This document shows positions 7,718 to 16,823 of a stretch of 64,000 nt of DNA, one piece after another. Position numbers and translations under genes: made by a program. The notes below the pieces were generated by a model that was not told the DNA's origin, searched no databases, and saw only the letters and a list, made by a program, of their open reading frames with translations. Positions within the stretch are counted from its first letter, which is position 1. Each line of letters starts with the position of its first letter. Source of the stretch: CAZABP01 sp964483245 (GTDB taxonomy: Bacteria; Planctomycetota; UBA1135; UBA2386). The stretch is taken from NCBI GenBank assembly GCA_964483245.1, contig CAZABP010000016.1:23555-87554 (forward strand), read 5' to 3'.

Positions 7718-8352
7718 CAGAACGTGACCTTCCCGCCGAGCGTCAGCTGACCGATGTGAGCCAGCGTGCCGTCGGCATCGCCGGCGAAGATCGCACTGCC
7801 GCCGAGCTCGAGCATGAAGCCGTCGGCGACCTGCAGCTCGAGCCCGACCCGCACCATGCCGGCGACGCCGGTGTCGTCTGGGAACGCGACCGGCATGTCG
7901 AGCCACGCTGCGCCGATGCCGGCACCGATCACGCCGAACAGCGGGAGCGCGGGATCATCGAAGCCGCCGCGGAACTGCACGTCGGCCAGCAGCAGATCCA
8001 GCTCGGCGGTGCCCCCGGTCAGCTGCTCGCCGAACCGCGCGCCTTCGTACAACAGGCCGACGTTGATCACCCCGTTGCCGATGCCGGCGCGGACACCGGC
8101 GCCGTAACCGCTTTCGAAGCGTGCGCTGCTGATCCGGCTCGACTGCTCAGCGATGCTCGCGTACGGGACCCCGAACAGATCGAACTGGAAGCGATCGAAG
8201 CGATCACTGCGCAAGCTGCGCTCCGCGGCGGCCGGCTCGACCGGGGACTCCGGTCGCGGTGGCGCGGCTGCGGAGAACGCTGCGCAGCAGCACAGCGGCA
8301 CCACTGCCAGCAGGGTCCACGCGGCGAGCAGCGGTTGCCGGACGTGGCGCAT
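7717..8352 (-). CDS. Putative lipoprotein/outer-membrane beta-barrel-like protein, paralogue of the upstream gene
   Basis: A 211-residue protein. Its N-terminus is hydrophobic and ends in a Cys cluster (LLAVVPLCCCAAFSAA), suggesting a lipoprotein signal. The mature part has alternating strands (GYGAGVRAGIGNGVINVGLLY, VRVGLELQVADGFMLELGG) and ends GGKVTF with a terminal Phe, typical of outer-membrane barrels. It aligns along its whole length with the product of 8352-9014 (DRFDRFQFDLFGVPY against DTFDRVQLDLYAVPA; QLTLGGKVTF against QITLGGKLMF). The two are therefore a tandem duplication. Start chosen at 8352 for the TGATG overlap with that gene. Confidence 0.6.
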   Translation of the reverse strand: MRHVRQPLLAAWTLLAVVPLCCCAAFSAAAPPRPESPVEPAAAERSLRSDRFDRFQFDLFGVPYASIAEQSSRISSARFESGYGAGVRAGIGNGVINVGLLYEGARFGEQLTGGTAELDLLLADVQFRGGFDDPALPLFGVIGAGIGAAWLDMPVAFPDDTGVAGMVRVGLELQVADGFMLELGGSAIFAGDADGTLAHIGQLTLGGKVTF

Positions 8353-9014
8353 CAGAACATCAGCTTGCCGCCGAGCGTGATCTGCGTGCCGTAGCCGAGC
8401 GTGTTGCCGACCTCGCCGGCACCGAACGCACCGACCGTCAGGTCGAGCAGCAGCGTCTCGCTGAGCTCGTATTCGACGCCGGCGCGCATCAGGACGGCGC
8501 CTCCCTTGTCGTTGTCGAAGTCGCCCGGCAGCTCGATCCACGCACCGCCGACGCCGAGATCCCCGATGAAGTGCACCCGCTGCTCACGCTCGATCAGCGG
8601 CACGCGCCAGGCGAAGTCGAGCAGCAGGAACTCGAGCTGCGCCTCGCCGCCGGTGCGCTGCTCGTCGTGCCAGGTCGCCTGATACAGCAGGCCGACGTTG
8701 AACTTCCGGTCGCCCATGCCGAAGCGGACGCCATAGCCGGCGCCGGTCTCGACTTCCGCCTTGCCGCCGAACTGCCCCGAGCCGCGTGACTCCGAGTCGA
8801 CCCACAGCGCCGGGACGGCGTACAGATCGAGCTGCACGCGATCGAACGTGTCGGCCGGGATCGGGCGCTGCAGTGCGTGTGGGAGTTCCGGCGTCTCGGC
8901 CGGCTCGGGCCATGGTGCAGCATCGGTCACGACCGCTGCAGGCCTCGGGTGCGGCGCCGGCGCGGCCGCGCATGCCGCGAGCAGCGGGAGCAGCAGATAC
9001 GGCGCGCGACGCAT
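8352..9014 (-). CDS. Putative outer-membrane lipoprotein with beta-barrel-like fold
   Basis: A 220-residue protein beginning MRRAPYLLLPLLAACAAAP, a lipoprotein signal with Cys at about residue 15. After a Pro-rich linker the mature protein has repeated amphipathic strands and a terminal Phe (ITLGGKLMF). It is first in a three-gene minus-strand operon and overlaps the next gene by one base. No enzymatic motif is visible. The family was not identified. A structural or sensing role in the outer envelope together with the downstream membrane protein is a reasonable inference. Confidence 0.6.
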   Translation of the reverse strand: MRRAPYLLLPLLAACAAAPAPHPRPAAVVTDAAPWPEPAETPELPHALQRPIPADTFDRVQLDLYAVPALWVDSESRGSGQFGGKAEVETGAGYGVRFGMGDRKFNVGLLYQATWHDEQRTGGEAQLEFLLLDFAWRVPLIEREQRVHFIGDLGVGGAWIELPGDFDNDKGGAVLMRAGVEYELSETLLLDLTVGAFGAGEVGNTLGYGTQITLGGKLMF

Positions 9015-9134
9015 GGCGGGCCGGGCACGCTAGCGCGGGCCGGACCTCCGTGTCCATCTGCAGGTCCGCGGGATACGACCGCTGCCCCATTTCCCGGCTA
9101 GCATGCCGCCGGTTCGTTCGAGGAAGGCCCGGAC

Positions 9135-11318
9135 ATGCTGCAGTCGGTTCGTGTCTCGTCAGCGGCAGGTGTTGTGCTCGCGATCTGGATCACAGACGGC
9201 AGCGCGGTAGCGCAGGCCGTCTTGCCGGATCCGTGGACCCTGACGCGAGAACTTCAAGCGCCCGCGAATGCGGCAGCGGCTTGCGACACCGTGCGAGGAA
9301 AGGTGGTGCTGTTCGGCGGACGACCCTGGGTCGCGTACTCCTCGGACACCTGGCAGTGGGATGGGATGCGTTGGACGTTGCACTCGACCAGCGGTGGTCC
9401 GAGTGCGCGGATGCAGCACGCGATGGCCTACGACGCCGCGCGTCGTGTCGTCGTGTTGTTCGGTGGCATGGACAGCAATGGGTACGCGCTCGGCACCTGG
9501 CTGTTCGACGGGGTGGCCTGGCAACGCGCACCGGTGGCAAAGGAACCAGGTCCTCGCCTGAACGCGGCCATGGCGTTCGACGCAGCACGCGGCGTGACGA
9601 TCCTGTTCGGCGGCGACCGCGGAACACTGTTGGCGGACACCTGGCAGTGGGATGGAGCGCGATGGACGGAGCTTCCAGTGAATGGACCGCGCTCCCGTCA
9701 CAGCCATGGCTTGGCCTACGACCCGCGGCGCCAACGGATCGTCTTGCATGGCGGATACCGCGAGGGGACGCATCCGCTGCAGGACACCTGGGAGTGGGAT
9801 GGCCGGCAATGGTTGGCGACGCAGCCGGCGAATCTGCCACCGGGAATGCACGGTGCTGCGTCGACGTACGATCCGGGTCTTGGTCGCTTCGTGCTGTTCG
9901 GCGCCGAGGACGAGACGACCAGCTTCTGGCAGTGGGATGGTCGCGACTGGAGTCGAGTTCCCTATGTGCCGGTGCATCCGCGCGCCAGGCGAGGGGGTCT
10001 GTTGATCGCGGATACAGCCCACGACAAGTTGATGCTGGTCGGTGGCGCCGGTGTCGGCGAGGAAGCGAACATCAACTATCGCGGGACATGGCTCTGGGAC
10101 GGGGTCCGTTGGGTCGAGCAGCAGCCTGACCGAGGGCTGCGCGGTGGCATCGTGGTCTACGATTCGTCGCGGCAGCGGCTCGTCGCCCTCGACATCCGAG
10201 GTGCGCATTGGGAGTGGGACGGGTTCGCCTGGCAGCGAGATCAACGCTGGTTGCAAGGTCCCCAGCGAATGCTCGCCGCCATGGCGTTCGATGGGTCACG
10301 GAACGAGATCGTCCTGTTCGGGGGTGCCGATGGAACGCAGCGAACTGCCGACACGTTCACCTGGTCGAGCTCGAGCGGGTGGAGACTGCGGCAGCCGGCC
10401 AGCTCCCCACCCGCGCTGCAGGCGCATTCGATGACGTATGACCGGGCTCGGCAGCGCGTGCTGCTGTTCGGCGAGGCGGGCCTGTGGGAATGGGACGGTC
10501 AGACGTGGCATCCGCGGCGGGCTCCGGGCGCCGAACCGGAGCCGCGCTGGGGCGCGGGGTTTGCGTACGACGATGCTCGGAGAGTCTCGGTCCTGTTCGG
10601 CGGCGATGGGTGGAGCGGCGAGCTCAACGACACCTGGTGTTGGGATGGGTCGGTTTGGCGTCGTCAGCCGTCGCAGGTCGAACCGATCGGGCGGCGCAAT
10701 CCTGTGTTCGCGTACGACGCTGCGCGCCGGCGCATCGTGATGTTCGGCGGGTCTCGCGGTTGGTGGACGAGCTGGTCGATGGCGGACACATGGGAATGGA
10801 ACGGTGCGAGTTGGGGGTTCGTGAGCCGTATGTCCGAGGGTGCGGCCGGATCCGGGGTCTATGTCGAGCACCTGGGCGCCATGGTGCACCTGGATTTCCG
10901 CGGGCTCACGTGGGCCTACGCGCGCGACGCCAGGATCGAGTCCTCACCGCTGGGGTCAGGCTGCGCGGGCGGAGGCACGGTACCGCGCCTGGGCAGCAAC
11001 CTGCCGTACGTCGGCAACCCACGATTCGCGCTGGAACTCGTCGAAGCGCGGCCGCGCGCTGCTGGGCTTTTCATCCTGTCGCTGGGCATCGACCCACGCC
11101 CGGTCGGCGGCGAGTGTGTCCTCTACCTGCGTGATCCGTTGCTCCCGTTCGGCGTGACGACGACTGCTGCTGGTTACTCGGAGCTCGTGATGCCGATCCC
11201 ACTCGAGCTGCAGCTGCGTGGCATGCGGGTCCATGCGCAGGCGTTCATCGACGATCCGGGGCCGATGGCGCCGGGCTTCGCAGCGAGTGCCGCGCGCAAA
11301 CTCGTGATCGGCGACTGA
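9135..11318 (+). CDS. Secreted kelch-repeat protein
   Basis: A 727-residue protein with a signal peptide ending near AVAQA (about residue 28). About ten kelch-like repeats follow, each with a core such as KVVLFGG or IVLFGGADG and the partner motif DTWQWDG..W. The last ~120 residues begin GSGCAGGGTVPRLGSNLPYVG and form the same kind of C-terminal domain as in the FG-GAP protein at 3052. The repeat number would fit one or two propellers. The substrate or ligand is unknown. The ATG is preceded by GAGGAAGG. The gene is divergent from the lipoprotein operon and convergent with the next gene. Confidence 0.75.
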   Translation: MLQSVRVSSAAGVVLAIWITDGSAVAQAVLPDPWTLTRELQAPANAAAACDTVRGKVVLFGGRPWVAYSSDTWQWDGMRWTLHSTSGGPSARMQHAMAYDAARRVVVLFGGMDSNGYALGTWLFDGVAWQRAPVAKEPGPRLNAAMAFDAARGVTILFGGDRGTLLADTWQWDGARWTELPVNGPRSRHSHGLAYDPRRQRIVLHGGYREGTHPLQDTWEWDGRQWLATQPANLPPGMHGAASTYDPGLGRFVLFGAEDETTSFWQWDGRDWSRVPYVPVHPRARRGGLLIADTAHDKLMLVGGAGVGEEANINYRGTWLWDGVRWVEQQPDRGLRGGIVVYDSSRQRLVALDIRGAHWEWDGFAWQRDQRWLQGPQRMLAAMAFDGSRNEIVLFGGADGTQRTADTFTWSSSSGWRLRQPASSPPALQAHSMTYDRARQRVLLFGEAGLWEWDGQTWHPRRAPGAEPEPRWGAGFAYDDARRVSVLFGGDGWSGELNDTWCWDGSVWRRQPSQVEPIGRRNPVFAYDAARRRIVMFGGSRGWWTSWSMADTWEWNGASWGFVSRMSEGAAGSGVYVEHLGAMVHLDFRGLTWAYARDARIESSPLGSGCAGGGTVPRLGSNLPYVGNPRFALELVEARPRAAGLFILSLGIDPRPVGGECVLYLRDPLLPFGVTTTAAGYSELVMPIPLELQLRGMRVHAQAFIDDPGPMAPGFAASAARKLVIGD

Positions 11319-11344
11319 GGCGCTGCCGACGCCGCCACCAGACC

Positions 11345-14119
11345 TCAGCGCCCGCCCGCAGCTCCCGGCAACGTCGCCCCCGCTTCGCGCGCCGCGTCCT
11401 CGATGCGCTGTGCGTCCTCGGTCCGGCCGGCGCGCAGCAGCTCCTGCCGCACGAACCCGGCGTGCTCGATCGGGCTGCGGTTCAGCCCGTCCTTCTGCGT
11501 CGCGGAGCCCGGACGCGCGAGCAGGCCGGCGATCGCGGCGTCGCGGGCCTGGTCGAAGTCGCCGCGTTCGGCGAGCAGCCGCGCGCGTGCGGCCTGCCCG
11601 AGCGCGATGTAGTGGCGCGACGAATCGCCGAAGTCCGGCCGCGCGTCGATCGCGGCACCGAACTCCTGGATCGCGCGCGCGTAGGCGGCCAGCGCACGCT
11701 CGGCATCGCGGTTGGCGACCTCCTGCTCGGCGGCGACGAATGCGGCGAGCGCGCCGTACCAGCTCCAGGTGGTGGCATCGACGCCGGGCACCTGCAGCGC
11801 TGCAAACCCGGTGAGCAGTCCTTCGGCGCCACCTGCTTCGAGCAGCGCGGCGCGACCGTGCGCCTGGATCGCGACCGACAGTGGAAACCGGCGGATCGCC
11901 GCGCCGGCGAACTCGGCGTACGCGGCGCGCGCCTGCACGGTCGCGGCCCATTCGAGCGCCGTCGTGGCCAGTTGCTCGGTGCAGCCCGGCAGCGCGAGCA
12001 GCAGAGTGTACGCCGCACGCAGATCGGCGATCCAGGTCGCCGGCCAGTCGTCGCCGCCGGTCATCGCGGAGTACTGCTTGCGCAGCCGGCAGGACGCGAA
12101 CGTGTCGAGCACCGCGGCGGCGAGCGGAGTGTCCGCTTCGGCGGCGAGGCCGGGCAGCGCCTGCTCGGCGTGCTCGAGCGCGGCATCGAGGTCGTTGCTC
12201 AGGTAGCTGCTCCAGGCGAGGTAGCCGTGCGCGCGGTGCGCCGGCGCGCCGTCCGCCAGCGCGCGTTTCGCCGCCGCCTGCGCGTCCTGGAACAGGAAGC
12301 CCGGGTCCTTCCCTTCCGCCTGCCGGGCGAACGCGTACTGCAGCGTCGTCTCGGCGAGTGCGAGCCGCGCCGCTGCATCGTCCGGCGTCGCCTTCAGCTT
12401 GCCGTCCAGCTCGGACAGCTTCGCGTCGAGCGCGTCGGCATCGAGGGCAGGCATCGGCCGCGCCGCAGCGAGCGCGCGCGACCAGCGCGCGGTGTCCAGC
12501 AGCTCGGAGGGCGCGCGCAGCCCGCGCGCGAGCTGCGCCAGCGTCTTCGCCTGCGCGTCGTCGCCGCGCGGCTTCGCCCAGACCTCCACGGCGTCGCATA
12601 GCTTCGCGAGCAGCGCGGTGTCCCGATCTGCCTGGCGCAGCGCTTCGGTCAGCAGCTCCGGCGTGGCCGGCGCCGGGTGTGCGGCGATCGCGAGGAGGCC
12701 GGCGTGGCGGACCTTCGCATCCGGATCGCGCAACGCCAGGCGCACGAGCTCGGGATGTGCCGTGGCGCGCGCCGGCTCCAGCGCGGCCGTCGCCAGCCGC
12801 GCGCGCGTCGCGGCATCGGCGGCGAGGAACCTCCGCTCCAGCTCGTCGCGGTGCGATGCGTCCGGGCTGCTGAGCAGCTGCGCCTCGGTCAGCGATGCGG
12901 CGGGCGCCGTCTTCGGCTCCGGCCTGCCGTGCTCGCGCAGCGCCTGGTCGATCGGCTCCAGCCCCGCCGTCAGGAAGATGTCGAACAGGATCGTGCCATC
13001 CGGCGCGACGCCGACGTGCCGCGGTGCGACGCGGTTGTTGCGGAAGTACCGCTCGAACACCAGCGGCTCGATCGCGATGTGCTCCTGGTTGACGATGCGG
13101 CCGAAGCGCCGATCCGGCAGCCGCCGCCCGCGGTCGTCGTGGTCGGCCGGATTGCGCCGGTCCGGCGACGCCACGACGCAGATGAACCCGTCGGCGAGGG
13201 CGCCGAACTCCGGGTCGCGGTAGCGGCCCCAGGCGAGCTGCTCGCAGGCACTCTCCCCATCCATGTTGACGCAGATCAACAACGGCTTGCCGGTCGCCTG
13301 CGACAGCGCGAGGGCATCGTCGAGGTTGCGCTGCCACGGCATCTGCGGCGGCAATGCACGGCGCGCCTCGAGGTCGAGTGCGTCACCGCGCGGACCGGCC
13401 CGCGATGCACGTGCCGGTCGGAGCTCCGCGGCTGCGAGGTCGCCGTCCTTGTTCGCATCGAGCGTGCGGTGGATGCGCGCGAGATCCGCGGCTGTGATCT
13501 GACCGTCGCCACTGGCGTCGAGATCGCTGGCGATCGTCAGCAGGAAGACGCCGGGAGTCACGGCGCCCGGCCGGTCGTCCGGGTCCGGTCCAGCGCGCTC
13601 GGCTGCTGCCAGTGCCGGTGCGAACGCCGCTGCAGGCAGTGCACCTTCGGCCGGGAACTGCGCCGTCCACGCGTCCCATTCGGCGCGCGTGACGTTGCGA
13701 TCGCCGTCGGCATCGCTGGCGCGGAACAGGATCGTGCGCACGAAACCGGCCAGCGCATCCCCGCGCTGCCCGCGCCCCCCGGACTCGCTGCGTTGCACGA
13801 TCGTGTCGCCGTCGCGGTCGGCGGCTGCGTGCAGGCCTGCGAGCTCCGCCCTCGTCGCGGCGCCATCACCGTCGGCATCCAGCACCGTGACGACCAGGCG
13901 CTGCTTCAACCCCTCGACGTCGAACGTGTCGTCCGCGCGGCGCAGCGCCAACACCAGGGCATCCCACTCGGTGCGCGCGACGGCGCCATTGCGGTCCTGG
14001 TCGGCGCAACGCGCGAGCACGGCGCTGCCGAACATCCCGCCACGGCCGGCATCCTGCGCAGCGAGCGGAGCGAAGAACGCCGCTGCCAGCGCAGCGGACG
14101 GGAGGAGGAGTCGGTGCAT
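11345..14119 (-). CDS. Large secreted EF-hand/TPR protein with a thioredoxin-like segment
   Basis: A 924-residue protein starting MHRLLLPSAALAAAFFAPLAAQ, a signal peptide. Residues about 35-235 hold six EF-hand-like loops (DQDRNGAVARTEW, DADGDGAATRAEL, DASGDGQITAADL, DANKDGDLAAAEL among them). The next ~170 residues (from MPWQRNLDDALALSQATGKPL) resemble a thioredoxin-fold region of the kind that precedes HEAT/TPR repeats, but no CxxC is present. The C-terminal half is alpha-helical with TPR-like repeats (HGYLAWSSYLSNDLDAALEHA). It is probably a periplasmic calcium-responsive scaffold; function not known. An upstream in-frame extension to 14245 lacks signal character and was not used. Confidence 0.65.
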   Translation of the reverse strand: MHRLLLPSAALAAAFFAPLAAQDAGRGGMFGSAVLARCADQDRNGAVARTEWDALVLALRRADDTFDVEGLKQRLVVTVLDADGDGAATRAELAGLHAAADRDGDTIVQRSESGGRGQRGDALAGFVRTILFRASDADGDRNVTRAEWDAWTAQFPAEGALPAAAFAPALAAAERAGPDPDDRPGAVTPGVFLLTIASDLDASGDGQITAADLARIHRTLDANKDGDLAAAELRPARASRAGPRGDALDLEARRALPPQMPWQRNLDDALALSQATGKPLLICVNMDGESACEQLAWGRYRDPEFGALADGFICVVASPDRRNPADHDDRGRRLPDRRFGRIVNQEHIAIEPLVFERYFRNNRVAPRHVGVAPDGTILFDIFLTAGLEPIDQALREHGRPEPKTAPAASLTEAQLLSSPDASHRDELERRFLAADAATRARLATAALEPARATAHPELVRLALRDPDAKVRHAGLLAIAAHPAPATPELLTEALRQADRDTALLAKLCDAVEVWAKPRGDDAQAKTLAQLARGLRAPSELLDTARWSRALAAARPMPALDADALDAKLSELDGKLKATPDDAAARLALAETTLQYAFARQAEGKDPGFLFQDAQAAAKRALADGAPAHRAHGYLAWSSYLSNDLDAALEHAEQALPGLAAEADTPLAAAVLDTFASCRLRKQYSAMTGGDDWPATWIADLRAAYTLLLALPGCTEQLATTALEWAATVQARAAYAEFAGAAIRRFPLSVAIQAHGRAALLEAGGAEGLLTGFAALQVPGVDATTWSWYGALAAFVAAEQEVANRDAERALAAYARAIQEFGAAIDARPDFGDSSRHYIALGQAARARLLAERGDFDQARDAAIAGLLARPGSATQKDGLNRSPIEHAGFVRQELLRAGRTEDAQRIEDAAREAGATLPGAAGGR

Positions 14120-14271
14120 CGGGAGGGTCGTGGATCGGGCAGGGCGGCCGGAGGGGGTAGTCAAGCCCGCGGCGGGCGTGGCGCCAGCGGGGGAAGCGCT
14201 CGGTTGCGTCCTTTCGACCGGTCCGACGTCTTGGCAGGCAGCCACCTACGATCCAGAACGAGCGACGACCG

Positions 14272-15090
14272 ATGACGAACGAAACCCCGATGCATCCGAC
14301 CTCCGATGACGTGCGCGCGACGGTGCGGGAGCGCTACGGCGCGATCGCCGATGGGGGCCCGGGCTGTTGCGGGCCGGCGCCGAGCGGCTGCTGCGCCCCG
14401 GACGCCTCCGGCGATCCGCAGCTCGCGACGACGCTCGGCTACACGCCCGACGACCTGCGGGCGGCGCCGGAGGGCGCCAACCTCGGGCTCGGCTGCGGCA
14501 ATCCGACCGCGATCGCCGCGCTGCGGCCGGGCCAGACCGTGCTCGACCTCGGCGCCGGTGCCGGCTTCGACGCGTTCCTGTCCGCGCGTGCCGTCGGGCC
14601 GAGCGGTCGCGTGATCGGCGTCGACATGACGCCGCAGATGATCGCGCGGGCGCGCGCCAATCAGCACCGCGCGGGGCTCCGCAACGTCGAGTTCCGACTC
14701 GGCGAGATCGAGCACCTGCCGGTCGCCGATGCCAGCGTCGACGTCGTGATCTCGAACTGCGTGATCAACCTGTCGCCCGACAAGCCCAGCGTGTTCGCCG
14801 AAGCGTTCCGCGTGCTGCGGCCAGGCGGGCGACTCGCAATCGCCGACATCGTGGCGCTGCGGCCGATCCCGGCGGAGGTCCGCGCCGACTTCGAACTCTG
14901 GACCGGCTGCGTCGCCGGCGCGGCGCCGGTCGACGAGCTGCGGGGGATGTTGCAGGCCGCCGGGTTCGTCGACGTCCGGATCCTGACCAAGGATGGGAGC
15001 CGCGAGCTCGTCGAGTCCTGGTTCCCGGGGCGTGGCGTCGAGGCATTCGTGGCCTCCGCGTCGATCGAAGCGATCAAGCCGGCACCGTGA
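14272..15090 (+). CDS. arsM: Arsenite S-adenosylmethionine methyltransferase (ArsM)
   Basis: A 272-residue class I methyltransferase. The SAM motif LDLGAGAGFD is at 91-100. Three cysteines that bind As(III) in the ArsM family are in the expected contexts: GLGCGNP (C75), ISNCVINLSPDK (C163) and TGCVAGA (C213). A Cys-rich N-terminus (C32-C33, C40-C41) matches the extra metalloid-binding pairs of many bacterial ArsM proteins. The enzyme methylates arsenite to volatile or less toxic methylarsenicals. The stop overlaps the start of a sigma-factor gene by one base (TGATG). An alternative start at M7 (14290) is possible. No ArsR-type repressor is nearby. Confidence 0.9.
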   Translation: MTNETPMHPTSDDVRATVRERYGAIADGGPGCCGPAPSGCCAPDASGDPQLATTLGYTPDDLRAAPEGANLGLGCGNPTAIAALRPGQTVLDLGAGAGFDAFLSARAVGPSGRVIGVDMTPQMIARARANQHRAGLRNVEFRLGEIEHLPVADASVDVVISNCVINLSPDKPSVFAEAFRVLRPGGRLAIADIVALRPIPAEVRADFELWTGCVAGAAPVDELRGMLQAAGFVDVRILTKDGSRELVESWFPGRGVEAFVASASIEAIKPAP

Positions 15091-15644
15091 TGGAAGCGAT
15101 CCTGCAGCAGGCCTGGGAGCAGTTCGCCGGCGAGCTGCGGAGCTATCTGCGCCGGCGCGTCCGCGACGAGCACACGGCCGAAGACCTGCTGCAGGACGTG
15201 TTCGTGCGGGCTGCGCGCCAGCTGCGATCCGGCGACGAGCCGGCGCAGCTGTCGGCCTGGCTGTTCCGCGTCGCGCACAACGCCGTTGTCGATCACTACC
15301 GCGCGCGGCAGCGGGAACGCGTCGTCGATGCAGCGGCGGAAGGGGAACCCACCGCCGCCGAGCCGGCGGAGCTGGGCTGCCTGCAGCAGTCGTTCCGGCA
15401 GTTCGTGCACGCACTGCCGCCCGAGTATCGCGAGGCGTTCCTGTTGACCGAGCTCGAGGGAGTCTCGCAGGTCGAGCTCGCGCGGCAGCTGGGGATCCCG
15501 GTCTCGACCGCGAAGTCGCGCGTGCAGCGCGCGCGCAAGCTGCTGCGCAAGGCGTTCCTGGACTGCTGCGACTTCGAGTTCGACCGGCGCGGCCGGGCGT
15601 TCGACTGGCGGCGCCGTCCCGGCGGCGGGTGTTCGAATTGCTGA
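15090..15644 (+). CDS. SigZ-like ECF sigma factor with Cys-rich tail
   Basis: A 184-residue ECF sigma factor. Region 2 is at about 10-75 (TAEDLLQDVFVRAARQL, WLFRVAHNAVVDHYR). Region 4 is at 105-155 (PPEYREAFLLTELEGVSQVE, then the helix-turn-helix ending VQRARKLLRKAF). The tail after residue 155 carries CC (159-160) and ends CSNC (181-184), as in SigZ proteins. Its start overlaps the arsM stop (TGATG), so the two are co-translated; an in-frame GTG lies one codon upstream. No anti-sigma gene follows. The Cys tail next to an arsenic enzyme suggests metalloid or thiol sensing by the sigma factor itself, which is inference. Confidence 0.85.
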   Translation: MEAILQQAWEQFAGELRSYLRRRVRDEHTAEDLLQDVFVRAARQLRSGDEPAQLSAWLFRVAHNAVVDHYRARQRERVVDAAAEGEPTAAEPAELGCLQQSFRQFVHALPPEYREAFLLTELEGVSQVELARQLGIPVSTAKSRVQRARKLLRKAFLDCCDFEFDRRGRAFDWRRRPGGGCSNC

Positions 15645-15648
15645 TCGG

Positions 15649-15948
15649 TCAGCGCTCGTACTCGGCGATCACCGTCGTGCCGGCGACTGCGCTGGTGAAC
15701 CAGCGCGCCTTGATCGCCAGGTAATCCGGGTGCGCGAAGAACGCATCGCGCTGTGCGCGGCTGCCGAACCAGATCGTGAACAGGCGGTTGATCGGATGCG
15801 GCGCCTCGGAGCGCAGCACGCGCGCGATCGTGAAGTCGTAGCGGAACCCGCCGTCATGTGCGGCCAGGAGGGGAGACATCGCGTCGCGGTAGCGCTGGTA
15901 GAGCGCGTCGTCCGTGACATGCAGGCCGACCAACATCTCGAGCGTCAT
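15649..15948 (-). CDS. Small alpha/beta-barrel protein of DUF1330/Dabb-like type
   Basis: A 99-residue protein starting MTLEMLVGLHVTDDALYQRY and ending WFTSAVAGTTVIAEYER. The pattern of an N-terminal strand, a YQRYRDAM helix, a central strand and a C-terminal GTTVIAEYE strand is that of dimeric ferredoxin-like proteins (DUF1330/NIPSNAP type). Members are often oxygenase-like or of unknown function. It converges with the sigma-factor gene, with only 4 bp between stops. The longer upstream extension is Arg-rich and overlaps the modA start region, so it was rejected. Confidence 0.6.
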   Translation of the reverse strand: MTLEMLVGLHVTDDALYQRYRDAMSPLLAAHDGGFRYDFTIARVLRSEAPHPINRLFTIWFGSRAQRDAFFAHPDYLAIKARWFTSAVAGTTVIAEYER

Positions 15949-16052
15949 GGGGGGAATCCGTAGCGAGCCAGGTCGAAACGCGCGAGCGCCGCGCGCGCAA
16001 CCTTGCTCCACCCGGAGCGGACGGCTAGGAGAGTGCGGCGTCCGCTTTCCCG

Positions 16053-16823
16053 ATGCGATCCTTCCGCGCGAGCCGGCTCCCGATCCTCGCGGCTCTGCTG
16101 CTGCCGCTCTCGCTGTTGCTCTGCGCCTGCCGCGATGCGGGCACCGCCGGGCGCCCGGCGATCCTGTTCGCCGCAGCATCGTTGACCAAGCCGTTCCAGG
16201 AGCTCGCCGCTGCGTTCGAGCGCAGCCATCCGGGACAGCGCGTCGAGCTGCACTTCGCCGGCACGCCGCAGCTCGTCGTGCAGCTGCAGGCCGGTGCGCC
16301 GGCCGACCTGCTGGCGTCGGCCGACCTGACCAACATGCAACGTGTCGTCGAGCTGGGGCGCACGGTGTCGCCGCCGGTCCCGTTCGCGCGCAACCGGTTG
16401 ACGATCGTGACGGCGGCTGCGAATCCGCACGCGATCCGCAGCCTCGCCGATCTCGCGCGCGCGGAGCTGCGCGTGCTGCTGTGCGGGCCGGAGGTGCCGG
16501 CCGGGCGCTATGCGCGCGAGGCGGTGGCCAAGGCCGGGATCACGGTGCAGTCCCGCTCGGATGAGCCGAGCGTCAAGGCCGTCGTCAGCAAGATCCGTCT
16601 CGGCGAAGCGGACGCCGGGATCGTCTACGTGACCGACGCGACCGCCGCGGGCCCGGACGTCGCCGCCGTGCCGATCCCGGACGAGCACAACGTCGTCGCG
16701 AGCTATCCGGTTGCGTTGCTGCATGGCGGCCATGCCCCGCAGGTCGCGGCTGCGTTCCTCGCGTTCCTGCGCGCGGACGAGGGGCAGCGGATCCTGCAGG
16801 CCAGCGGATTCCTGCGCCCGTGA
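16053..16823 (+). CDS. modA: Molybdate ABC transporter, substrate-binding lipoprotein
   Basis: A 256-residue periplasmic binding protein. The N-terminus ends in a lipobox-like LLLCAC (Cys at about residue 25). The mature part starts with the ModA hallmark ILFAAASLTKPFQELAAAF and has LHFAGTPQLVVQLQAGAPAD and SKIRLGEADAGIVYVTDA, all typical of ModA/WtpA. It binds molybdate or tungstate outside the membrane. The stop overlaps the GTG start of modB (GTGA). No Mo-cofactor riboswitch or ModE site was recognised in the ~100 bp upstream. Confidence 0.92.
   Translation: MRSFRASRLPILAALLLPLSLLLCACRDAGTAGRPAILFAAASLTKPFQELAAAFERSHPGQRVELHFAGTPQLVVQLQAGAPADLLASADLTNMQRVVELGRTVSPPVPFARNRLTIVTAAANPHAIRSLADLARAELRVLLCGPEVPAGRYAREAVAKAGITVQSRSDEPSVKAVVSKIRLGEADAGIVYVTDATAAGPDVAAVPIPDEHNVVASYPVALLHGGHAPQVAAAFLAFLRADEGQRILQASGFLRP

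Noticed and set aside
15949..16052. A molybdenum-cofactor riboswitch or ModE site before modA
   Set aside because: No conserved Moco-riboswitch segments or clear inverted repeats of the ModE type were seen.
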